From NCBI GenBank assembly GCA_011049385.1, contig DSBX01000225.1, positions 1 to 5,767 of the forward strand: 5,767 nt of DNA, given 5' to 3'. The notes under the pieces are model-generated. The model had not been told where the DNA came from and did not search any database. It saw nothing but the letters and a program-made list of their open reading frames with translations. A program made the position numbers and the translations under genes. Position 1 is the first letter of the stretch; each line of letters opens with the position of its first letter. Below are positions 1-5,699 of this stretch, piece after piece. Origin of the DNA: Caldifarciminota bacterium (GTDB taxonomy: Bacteria; Hydrothermota; Tepidihabitantia; Tepidihabitantales; Tepidihabitantaceae).

Positions 1-684
1 GTAGGAAGCTGTCCGATTGATGGCGGTCACCTGGGCGTGGCGGTTGCAGGCGGGTATGCGTACCTGCCCGGCCAGGTATACACTCCGGACTCCGCGACCG
101 GCTACGTCAATGTGATTGACGTTTCCGACCCCGAGGACCCGGTCCTGGTAGCATCCGACACCGTCGGTCAAGTGTGCTATGGGGTGGCCGTGTCCGATGG
201 CTTCCTCTACGTGGCCGCCGGCAGTTCCGGTCTGGTTGTCTATGACATCAGTGACCCCAGGAATCCGGTCAGGGTCGGCCACTATCAGAAGACCGGTCAC
301 CGCCCCTTCACCGCTATGCAGCTGGCGGTTGTCGGAAACGTCGCCTTCGTGGCCGACTACTTCCGGGGCCTGCGCGTCATCGAGTTCCTCGGTGCCGGGG
401 TTGAGGAGCCGCCGAACGAGCGGCCCTCCTTCGCCGGCCACGGCCCGACGGTCGTGCGTGGGGTGTTGATGCTGTCGGGGCTTGGGACACGATCCGAATT
501 GTCGGACAATTCGGTCATGTCCCGCGCCGCGCTCCTCAACGCCTCCGGCCGCAAGGTGATGGAGCTTCAGCCGGGTGACAATGATGTCCGGCATCTGAGC
601 CCGGGCGTGTACTTCATCCGGGCAGAGGGGTCCAGGATTCAAGGGGTCGAGGGGTCAAGTGCGAAGGTCGTGATTCAGCGGTAG
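1..684 (+). CDS. LVIVD-repeat beta-propeller protein with T9SS C-terminal sorting tail (5' partial)
   Basis: The frame is open from base 1, so the gene starts upstream of the window; the GTG at 37 is an internal valine rather than a real start. About 227 codons are present. The first ~120 residues carry propeller repeats of the LVIVD type: each has a short hydrophobic strand followed by an acidic turn (VNVIDVSDPEDP, LVVYDISDPRNP, and a last partial copy LRVIEFLG), spaced about 40-45 residues apart. The last ~75 residues match a T9SS sorting domain: VVRGVLML, then SGRKVMELQPG, then DVRHLSPGVYFIR, then a basic end (KVVIQR). In known T9SS bacteria such tails direct export across the outer membrane, after which they are cleaved. 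The protein is therefore probably secreted or surface-bound; its ligand is unknown. The sorting tail has a short insertion encoded by a perfect DNA palindrome (494-514) and a GGGGTC-rich insert just before the end. It ends with TAG and is convergent with the remnant gene that follows. Confidence 0.85.
   Translation, partial: VGSCPIDGGHLGVAVAGGYAYLPGQVYTPDSATGYVNVIDVSDPEDPVLVASDTVGQVCYGVAVSDGFLYVAAGSSGLVVYDISDPRNPVRVGHYQKTGHRPFTAMQLAVVGNVAFVADYFRGLRVIEFLGAGVEEPPNERPSFAGHGPTVVRGVLMLSGLGTRSELSDNSVMSRAALLNASGRKVMELQPGDNDVRHLSPGVYFIRAEGSRIQGVEGSSAKVVIQR
494..514. repeat. Perfect inverted repeat inside the T9SS tail coding region
   Basis: The arms CCGAATTGTC (494-503) and GACAATTCGG (505-514) are exact reverse complements around a single central G. 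The stretch is AT-richer than its surroundings and encodes the SELSDNS segment, which has no counterpart in the sorting tail of the protein ending at 5547. It may be a small palindromic element inserted in frame, or a protein-binding site; the sequence alone does not decide. Confidence 0.6.
624..658 (+). repeat. AGGGGTC short repeats near the gene end
   Basis: Three copies of AGGGGTC occur at 626-632, 642-648 and 650-656, linked by purine-rich bases. They encode a variable linker between the PGVYFIR strand and the final KVVIQR strand of the sorting tail. The same motif fills the equivalent position in the tail ending at 5547. Confidence 0.5.
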
Positions 685-703
685 CGCGGCGCGTCTCTCC
701 CCG

Positions 704-906
704 CTATTCGAGAAGCGGTACCCTGGCACCGAACTCGCGGTCCGGTGTTCGAAGCCTCAGGAAGTAGACCCCGGGCACAAGCCCTCTGGGCCGCCAGTAG
801 TAGCGGCCGTCACCGGCCCGGGCCTCGAAGGCAAGCCGTTCAGCACCAGCTCCTGGCCGAAGGCCGCGAACGTGAACACGGACAGGATGAGTATTGGCAT
901 TCCCAT
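704..906 (-). pseudogene. Frameshifted remnant of a small T9SS-exported protein
   Basis: The ATG at 906-904 opens a signal peptide (MGMPILILSVFTFAAFGQ) followed by ELVLNG. In that frame the sequence then degrades into low-complexity residues. In another frame, from about 830 down to the TAG at 706-704, it reads FEARAGDGRYYWRPRGLVPG, then VYFLRL, then GARVPLLE and stop, which is clearly the end of a T9SS sorting tail. Joining the two needs a one-base correction near 829-837. Even when joined, the product is only about 67 residues, with almost nothing between signal peptide and tail, so an internal deletion of a larger secreted protein is likely. A promoter (953-980) and SD site (911-919) precede the start, so the locus was once expressed. 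A sequencing error at the shift, leaving a genuine mini-protein, is possible. No stable function can be assigned. Confidence 0.65.
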
Positions 907-910
907 CGCG

Positions 911-919
911 CCTCCCTTT
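911..919 (-). promoter_or_regulatory. Ribosome binding site of the remnant gene
   Basis: On the minus strand AAAGGGAGG lies 4 bases before the ATG at 906-904 and 10 bases before the next in-frame ATG at 900-898. It is the strongest SD site in the window, and it sits on a gene that no longer has an intact frame. Confidence 0.65.
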
Positions 920-952
920 GCGGGCGTTTGGCGGGCATTCTGCGACAGCATC

Positions 953-980
953 AATGTAGCCTTCGAGATGAACGAGTCAA
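953..980 (-). promoter_or_regulatory. Sigma-70-type promoter for the remnant gene
   Basis: On the minus strand TTGACT (980-975) and TACATT (958-953) are separated by 16 bp. The predicted start of transcription is near 946, giving a leader of about 40 bases that contains the SD site. The -35 and next two bases (TTGACTCG) are identical to those of the divergent promoters at 2732-2821. Confidence 0.55.
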
Positions 981-1008
981 GACCGGGAAGCCGGGGGTGC
1001 GGGAACTG

Positions 1009-2724
1009 TCAATGCGGGCCGCCGGCCCGCGCCGAGCGACGTGCGTCGTGACGGTACATCGGCCAGGGGGCATCGGTCGCGAGGCGGCACCCGGTGCGCA
1101 GGGCATGGAGCCGCCCGTCCGTGCCCGCAAGGTACACCGTGCTGTCCGAACCGACCACCGGCCCGGTCTGGATGTCGTTGCCCGCGTCGTAGTCCCACAT
1201 CAGGTCACCCCATCCGTTCAGCACGCAGAAGCTCCCCCCGTCCGCTCCAAAGAGGATTTCGCCGTTGTCTCCCAGCGCCGGTGACGATTTGATCCGGCCG
1301 TCACTCTTGAAGCGCCAGCGCACACGGCCCGACGAGTCCAGCGCGTAGAACCAGCGGTCATCCGATCCGACGTAGACCGTACCGTCGGCGCCGATGGCGG
1401 GAGAGCAGTTGATGTCGCCGCCGGCCTTGTAACGCCAGCGGAAGCCGCCGTCGGGCGCGACCGCGTAGAACGCGCCGTCGTCACAGCCGAAGTGAACCGT
1501 GCCGCCGGCGCCGATGGCGGGCGACCCGCGGATGCGGCCGGTGGCCGGATAGCTCCAGAGCAGAGAGCAGGCGGGGGTCAGGGCATAAAGCAGTCGGTCA
1601 TCGGAGCCGGCGTAGACGGTTCCGTCGGCCCCGAAGGCGGGACCGCACCGGACCCTGCCGCCGGTCCGGTACGAGCGCCACTCGCCGGCGTCGGGCGCGC
1701 GGACGTGGATTCGGCCGCTCTCGTCGCCGATGGCGACCGCGCCACCGGGCCCGAGCGCCGGCGCAGGGCCGGGCTTGTCCGCGAGGCCGTGCCTCCACCT
1801 CAGCAGACCGTCGGGACCGACGCAGTAGAGCGTCTCGTCATCGGAGCCGAACACGACCGCGCCGTCCGGCGCGACAGCGGGCGTCGTGCGAACTCTGCCG
1901 CTCGTGACGAACTGCCAGACCGGCCCGCCTGCTGTGGTGACGGCGTAGAGCCGGAAGTCGTCACAGCCGACGTAGAGCAGGCCGCGTTCCTCATCGAGCG
2001 CGGGCGATGAGTGAACCTCGGCACCGAGCACGTACTGCCAGATGAGCGAGCCGAGCGCGCTGTCAACCAGCACGCGCCTCGGTTCGGACCACGCCGAAGG
2101 GATACCGACCCGGTCGGTGATGGCCTTCACCCGCACCTCATAGGTCCCGGGCGTGCGCCAAGTGTGACGGTGGATGACGGTGTCGCCGGACGGATAGCTG
2201 ACGGCCGCCGTGTCCAGCTTGCCCCGGCCCCAGTCGAAGACGTAGCGCAGGCGGCGTTCGTGGCCGCTCGTGTCCCGCGAGACCGCCCGGAAGGCATACT
2301 CGCGGTCGAGCTGGACGTAGCCCGGCCCGATCGGCGGCTCGGGCCGAACCGGGGCAACGCCGATGCTGACGCCCCGGCCCAGCGACCAGTTCGACAGCGC
2401 ACCGCGGATGTCCCGGGCCTGGGCGGTGACGATTCGGTAACCGTCGTCATGCCAGACGTAGGAGAGGCTCTCAAGCTTGCCGGGCACGTCGAAACCGGTC
2501 CAGCCGGAAGTGTCGTCAGCCCCCCAGGCGACCCGGACGCCGACCGAGTCGCCGTCCGGGTCCAGCGCGCGGGCGCTGAACCAGAGCGTGTCGCCGACCG
2601 CGCCGTGCGACGGGCCGAAAACGGCGTCGTGCTGGATCTCCGGGGGGCGGTTGCAGGCGAGCAGGGCGAGAACGCAGAGGGTGGTCAACACCGTCCGGCC
2701 GTGCCGCGATTGAGCCTCGAGCAT
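1009..2724 (-). CDS. Lipoprotein with two Ig/PKD-like domains and an eight-blade PQQ-type beta-propeller
   Basis: The product has 571 residues. Residues 10-24 form a lipoprotein signal ending in the lipobox LLAC (Cys24). Residues ~26-124 and ~129-220 look like two Ig/PKD-type beta-sandwich domains (DPDGDSVGVRVAWG; YVFDWGRGKLDTA; RTPGTYEVRVKA). From 228 onward there are eight repeats of ~40 residues with the pattern W.Y/F..G..I.SSPA.G.DGTVY.GSDD..LYAL. The leading tryptophans fall at 229, 270, 310, 349, 390, 430, 470 and 510. After the last blade comes PWPMYRHDARRSAR (553-566), an end motif often seen in PQQ-like/BamB-type propellers. Such propellers are usually binding or scaffold domains; only the fold suggests PQQ, and no dehydrogenase catalytic part is present. 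It is probably anchored in a membrane facing the periplasm or the surface. Eight cysteines lie in the propeller. The gene ends with TGA, is divergent from the exporter gene, and its start lies 7 bases after a -10 box. Confidence 0.88.
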   Translation of the reverse strand: MLEAQSRHGRTVLTTLCVLALLACNRPPEIQHDAVFGPSHGAVGDTLWFSARALDPDGDSVGVRVAWGADDTSGWTGFDVPGKLESLSYVWHDDGYRIVTAQARDIRGALSNWSLGRGVSIGVAPVRPEPPIGPGYVQLDREYAFRAVSRDTSGHERRLRYVFDWGRGKLDTAAVSYPSGDTVIHRHTWRTPGTYEVRVKAITDRVGIPSAWSEPRRVLVDSALGSLIWQYVLGAEVHSSPALDEERGLLYVGCDDFRLYAVTTAGGPVWQFVTSGRVRTTPAVAPDGAVVFGSDDETLYCVGPDGLLRWRHGLADKPGPAPALGPGGAVAIGDESGRIHVRAPDAGEWRSYRTGGRVRCGPAFGADGTVYAGSDDRLLYALTPACSLLWSYPATGRIRGSPAIGAGGTVHFGCDDGAFYAVAPDGGFRWRYKAGGDINCSPAIGADGTVYVGSDDRWFYALDSSGRVRWRFKSDGRIKSSPALGDNGEILFGADGGSFCVLNGWGDLMWDYDAGNDIQTGPVVGSDSTVYLAGTDGRLHALRTGCRLATDAPWPMYRHDARRSARAGGPH

Positions 2725-2731
2725 CGCCTGT

Positions 2732-2759
2732 AGGATAGGGCCGGGCGAAAGCGAGTCAA
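2732..2759 (-). promoter_or_regulatory. Promoter of the propeller lipoprotein gene, predicted leaderless
   Basis: On the minus strand TTGACT (2759-2754) and TATCCT (2737-2732) have a 16-bp spacer. Only 7 bases separate the -10 from the ATG at 2724, so transcription should begin at or next to the start codon. There is no convincing SD site (only ACAGG directly before the ATG). Confidence 0.6.
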
Positions 2760-2793
2760 ACGGGCCGACGCGTGACGCCGGACCGGTCGCGCC

Positions 2794-2821
2794 TTGACTC
2801 GACCGGCCGGGTGGTTACGAT
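2794..2821 (+). promoter_or_regulatory. Promoter of the MFS gene, predicted leaderless
   Basis: TTGACT (2794-2799) and TACGAT (2816-2821) have a 16-bp spacer. The ATG at 2828 follows the -10 after 6 bases, and no SD-like sequence fits between. Its -35 octamer TTGACTCG (2794-2801) is the inverted copy of the one at 2759-2752, so the two divergent promoters are nearly mirror images with a 34-bp gap between the -35 hexamers. Confidence 0.6.
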
Positions 2822-2827
2822 GAGCCG

Positions 2828-4090
2828 ATGCTGGCGAACCTGGGCGCGGTGCTGAGAATCGCCGACTTCCGCCGCCTGGTCGGCGTCACGACCGTGTCCC
2901 AGCTCGGCGACCGGCTGACCCATATGCTGCTCATCACCCTGATTGCGGTCGCCCGGCCCGGCCGGCTGTTCGGTTACTCCGAGGGCGCGCTGGTCTTCGC
3001 CCTGCCGACCCTGCTCCTCTGCCCGGTGGTCGGGGTGCTGGTGGACCGCTGGAGCAAGCGGCGGACCCTCGCCTTCACCCACTTCATCCAGTCCGGGCTG
3101 TTGCTGGCGACGCCGCTCGCCATCCATCTCACCGGCAGTTTCCTGCCCTTCTGGGTCGCGCTCTTCCTGTTCTTCGGGCTCGACCTGTTCAACAACACCG
3201 CCGCCCCGGCGCTCCTGCCGCGGTTGGTCGGCGAGCGGCGGGTGCTGGCCGCGAACTCGGCCAGCCTGGCCCTGGCCCGGGTGGCGACGATTGCCGGGAT
3301 GGTCGTCGGCGGCTTCCTGCTCAACTGGGTCGGCTGGAACGCCGGGCTGGTCATCAACGCCGGCACGCACCTCACCGCCGGCCTGCTGGCGCTGACGATC
3401 GTCGCCCGGGAACCGGTCGCGCCCGCGGCGGCCGGTTCGCTGGGCCGGGCGCTTTCGAGCGCGCTTCGGGGATTCGGCCGGGAACTGGCCGAGGTGCTGA
3501 GGCTGGTCGCCGTCAACCGGCTCATCGCCTTCGTGCTGGCCTCGATCATCGTCTCGACCTTCATCAGCGCGGTGTCGTACACGGTGCTGATCTTCCTCGT
3601 CCAGCAGGTGATGGGCCACGGCACCGCCGGCGTCGGCATCTTCGCCGGCGTGCTGGCGGTCGGGATGGTCGCCGGCGCGGTCGTCATCGGCCTGTTTCCG
3701 GACAACGTCAACCGGCCGCTCCTGGTCCTGCTGTCCGTGCTCGCCTTCGGCCTGCTCTTCACGGTCGGCTGGTTTCACCTTTCGGTGCCGTTCCTGGTTG
3801 CGGCCGCGCTCTTCTCCGGGGTAACCTTCTCCTGGCTCGGGGTCGTCCAGACGACGATGCTCCAGGAGCAGGCCGCGCCGGGAATCCGGGCCCGCATCTT
3901 CGCGGTCCGCGAGTTCGTCAACAACGCGACCTTCATCGCCTCGGCCCTGCTGGTCGGGCTCTACGGCGACTTCACCTCGTACCGCCACGCGCTGGCCGGC
4001 ATTGGCCTTGCCCTCATCGTGCTGGCCGCGCTCGGCTTCATCTTCACGCGCGGGATGCGCGGTGTTGACGCCGGGCCGGTGTCGGATTAG
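2828..4090 (+). CDS. MFS transporter, exporter-like (MFS_3 type)
   Basis: The product has 420 residues, normal for a 12-helix major facilitator superfamily carrier in the inner membrane. The start of the family is visible: a short N-terminal stretch with DFRRL, then SQLGDRL (24-30). The loop between helices 2 and 3 carries the MFS signature GVLVDRWSKRR (69-79). Long hydrophobic segments alternate through the rest, including FVALFLF-like and VGMVAGAVVIGLF-like helices, with a charged middle loop around 195-225. The second half contains RARIFAVREFVNNATF (357-372), which matches the placement of the second conserved cytoplasmic loop. The overall style is that of EntS/macrolide-efflux-like MFS_3 members, which export small molecules by proton exchange; the substrate cannot be read from sequence. 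It ends with TAG. A promoter for the next gene overlaps its 3' end, so the following gene need not depend on read-through. Confidence 0.9.
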   Translation: MLANLGAVLRIADFRRLVGVTTVSQLGDRLTHMLLITLIAVARPGRLFGYSEGALVFALPTLLLCPVVGVLVDRWSKRRTLAFTHFIQSGLLLATPLAIHLTGSFLPFWVALFLFFGLDLFNNTAAPALLPRLVGERRVLAANSASLALARVATIAGMVVGGFLLNWVGWNAGLVINAGTHLTAGLLALTIVAREPVAPAAAGSLGRALSSALRGFGRELAEVLRLVAVNRLIAFVLASIIVSTFISAVSYTVLIFLVQQVMGHGTAGVGIFAGVLAVGMVAGAVVIGLFPDNVNRPLLVLLSVLAFGLLFTVGWFHLSVPFLVAAALFSGVTFSWLGVVQTTMLQEQAAPGIRARIFAVREFVNNATFIASALLVGLYGDFTSYRHALAGIGLALIVLAALGFIFTRGMRGVDAGPVSD

Positions 4091-4093
4091 CAT
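4065..4093 (+). promoter_or_regulatory. Possible promoter of the selenoprotein gene
   Basis: TTGACG (4065-4070) and TAGCAT (4088-4093) are separated by 17 bp and overlap the end of the exporter gene. Transcription would start near 4100, giving a leader of about 38 bases. The -10 is a weaker match than in the other promoters here. Confidence 0.4.
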
Positions 4094-4127
4094 CTTTCAT
4101 TGAGTGCAATCCAGACCGGACAACAGC

Positions 4128-4133
4128 GAGGTG
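4128..4133 (+). promoter_or_regulatory. Ribosome binding site of the selenoprotein gene
   Basis: GAGGTG lies 4 bases before the ATG at 4138. A second in-frame ATG at 4147 is 13 bases away, so 4138 is the preferred start; both give the same signal peptide core. Confidence 0.5.
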
Positions 4134-4137
4134 TCAG

Positions 4138-5547
4138 ATGACAGCAATGCGTCCTTACCGCGTCGCCCCGGGCCGGGCGGTCCTGTTCCTGGCCGCGGTG
4201 ATGCTCCTGCTCCTGCCCGCGGCCGCCTCGGCGGCCCTGCGGGTCGGCGATACCGCGCCGAACTTCAGCCTGCCGGACACGGCCGGGCAGTACCACAGCC
4301 TCTCCGACCACGCCGGCAAGGTGGTCCTGCTCAACTTCTGGGTCTCGACCTGACCAAGTTGTCGCGCGGAGTTGCCGCGCCTACAGGTCATGTACGACGA
4401 CTACCGTGACAACGGCTTCATCCCGCTGGCCATCAACATCAATGAAGCGTTGGGCATCGTCCTGCAGTACGCCCGGCTCTACACCTACCCGTTCCTGCGC
4501 GACAACGGCAGTGTCTGGAGCGTGTACCGCCAGAGCGGCGCGGTGCCGCTCAACTACGTCGTCGGCCCGGACGGGATAATCCGCTACGTCGCCGAAGGTT
4601 TCAACGAAGCGCAGATTCACGCCGTCATCCGCCAGTACCTACCCGACCCGATAGACCACGACGTCGGCGTGACCCGGATTCTCCGCCCGACCAGCGCCGA
4701 AGATTCCGGCACGACGGTCGTGCCCGCCTGCTCGGTCTACAACTACGGCGAGCACACCGAGACCTACCAGGTACGGATGCGAATCGGCACCCACTACGAC
4801 CAGGTCGCGACGGTGACCGGTCACGCGCCGGGCGAACTGCGCTACGTCGAGTTCCCGACCTGGACCGTGCTCGAACGCGGCCAGCACGCGGTCCGGTGCA
4901 CGACCGAACTGCCCGGCGACGACATCCCATCAAACAGCCACCGTGACATCATCTGCCAGGGCAACGTCTACGACATCGCGGTGCTCAGGATGTTCGCGCC
5001 CGCGGACACGGTGGACTCGGCGCAGACGGTCGTCCCATCGGTCGAAGTCCACAACCTCGGCACCGTGCCGGACATCATCAAGGTCCGGTTCGAGATGTCG
5101 GACGGCTACTGGGACACGACCTCGGTCATCCTGCACCCGGACCGGCTGGACACGCTCCAACTCGGCCCGTGGACCCCGCAGACGCTCGGTGTCTTCCAGG
5201 CCCGGTGCAGTGTCTGGGGTCGCTGGGAGATGGTCTGGGAGAACAACGTCATCGAACGGACTGTCCGGGTCGTGCGCACCGGTGTGGCCGAAGAAGCGCC
5301 TGGACTCCTGCCCGGCCCTGACCGCGTACCGATGCTCGTGCGCGGCATCCTCAATATGCCGGCGGACGACGCCGCCGCCTCCCTGCACGATGCCTCCGGC
5401 CGAAAGGTGATGGCGCTGGTGCCGGGCGAGAACGATGTCCGACATCTCGCGCCCGGGGTGTACTTCGTGCGGACGAAAGGGTTCGAGGGGTCAAACGGTC
5501 AAGAGGCCAAGGGGTCGAGGGTAACGAAGGTCGTGCTCGAGCGGTAG
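4138..5547 (+). CDS. Secreted thioredoxin-like selenoprotein (Sec72, UxxC) with CARDB-like domains and T9SS tail
   Basis: Read through the in-frame TGA at 4351, this is one 469-residue protein. Residues 14-32 form a Sec-type signal peptide (AVLFLAAVMLLLLPAA, likely cleaved after ASA). A TlpA/AhpC-TSA-type thioredoxin fold follows: VGDTAPNFSLPDTAG (36-50), the strand KVVLLNFWVST (61-71), then U72-P-S-C75-RAELPRL. Next come an extended YDDYRDNGFIPLAININ segment and a probable cis-proline at 137 (GAVPLNYVVGPDG). Residues ~174-273 and ~277-378 are two CARDB-like beta-sandwich repeats (DVGVTRILRPTSAEDSGT; DIAVLRMFAPADTVDSAQ). Residues ~383-469 are a T9SS sorting tail (ASGRKVMALVPG, DVRHLAPGVYFVR, KVVLER). 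In this family the first active-site residue attacks disulfides, so selenocysteine there is chemically sensible. The expected role is a thiol-disulfide oxidoreductase exported to the cell surface. Alternatives are a nonsense mutation or base error at a TGC/TGT codon. A split into two genes (TTG at 4372) is unlikely, because it would cut the fold and lose the signal peptide. Confidence 0.8.
4351..4353 (+). other. In-frame TGA read as selenocysteine codon
   Basis: Aligned with the usual FWATWCxPCRAELP core, the TGA takes the place of the first cysteine of CxxC, with identical spacing to Cys75 and to RAELP. Both sides are in the same frame, and no insertion or deletion is needed. TGA is used as a real terminator by the propeller gene at 1011-1009, so a genome-wide reassignment is not the simple explanation. 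Confidence 0.75.
4360..4385 (+). promoter_or_regulatory. Candidate bacterial SECIS hairpin
   Basis: GCGCGG (4364-4369) pairs perfectly with CCGCGC (4375-4380) around the loop AGTTG (4370-4374). TGT (4360-4362) pairs with ACA (4383-4385) below an internal loop of one and two bases. The loop starts 17 bases after the TGA and has G as its second base followed by U, as expected for SelB recognition in bacterial elements. The codons used here (TGT, TTG, CTA) are less GC-rich choices than is typical of this gene, and the TGT and CTA bases contribute to the lower stem. Confidence 0.6.
5481..5521 (+). repeat. AGGGGTC short repeats in the selenoprotein tail
   Basis: AGGGGTC occurs at 5486-5492 and 5510-5516, with degenerate copies between (ACGGTCAAG, AGAGGCCA). 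The stretch encodes a variable glycine/serine/charged linker (KGFEGSNGQEAKGSR) just before the last strand KVVLER. Position and motif correspond to the repeat at 624-658. Confidence 0.5.
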
Positions 5548-5568
5548 CAACGCAGGGCCAGAGAACTA

Positions 5569-5600
5569 CGGCGGGCGGCTCCTCCGCCCGCCGCTTTGTC
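5569..5600 (+). terminator. Rho-independent terminator after the selenoprotein gene
   Basis: A perfect 10-bp GC stem, CGGCGGGCGG (5569-5578) with CCGCCCGCCG (5584-5593), closes the loop CTCCT and is followed by CTTTGTC. The T-run is short, but the stem is the strongest hairpin in the window and sits 21 bases after the stop codon. Confidence 0.7.
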
Positions 5601-5666
5601 CAATCCCGGGACAGTGGGTTTCCTCCGGCGTCCATCGGCGGTTGCTTCCTCGTCGGCGATTACTCG

Positions 5667-5694
5667 TTGACAGCCGACAGGAGGAATCTATAAT
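5667..5694 (+). promoter_or_regulatory. Perfect-consensus sigma-70-type promoter, predicted leaderless
   Basis: TTGACA (5667-5672) and TATAAT (5689-5694) match both consensus hexamers exactly, with a 16-bp spacer. A GTG codon begins at 5700, 5 bases after the -10, which is where transcription should start. A GACAGGAGGAAT stretch lies inside the spacer and so could not act as an SD site on this transcript. Confidence 0.75.
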
Positions 5695-5699
5695 CGCGC

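Noticed and set aside
685..703. Terminator between the convergent genes ending at 684 and 704
   Set aside because: Only weak short pairings are visible and there is no T-run on either strand.
745..1284. 179-codon plus-strand frame spanning the remnant and the end of the propeller gene
   Set aside because: It has no recognisable motif and crosses real minus-strand coding sequence and a promoter.
1300..2010. Tandem DNA repeats of about 120 bases that might be a repeat array
   Set aside because: They are imperfect and in phase with the 40-residue propeller blades, so they are explained by protein repeats.
2011..2733. 240-codon plus-strand frame opposite the propeller gene
   Set aside because: It is low-complexity Arg/Ala/Val/Gly sequence and the opposite strand has a lipobox and eight regular propeller repeats.
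2756..4093. 445-codon open frame on the minus strand opposite the exporter gene
   Set aside because: It is very rich in Arg, Glu, Gln, Gly and Asp, with no domain pattern, as expected from the antisense of a GC-rich membrane protein gene. The plus strand clearly encodes an MFS carrier.
4351..4353. TGA reassigned genome-wide to Gly or Trp
   Set aside because: The propeller gene ends naturally on TGA at 1011-1009, and neither Gly nor Trp is expected at this active-site position, whereas Cys/Sec is.
4372..5547. A separate gene beginning at the TTG at 4372
   Set aside because: It would start in the middle of a thioredoxin fold, right after the active site, without a signal peptide or SD site. 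The upstream 71 codons are in the same frame and supply exactly the missing half.
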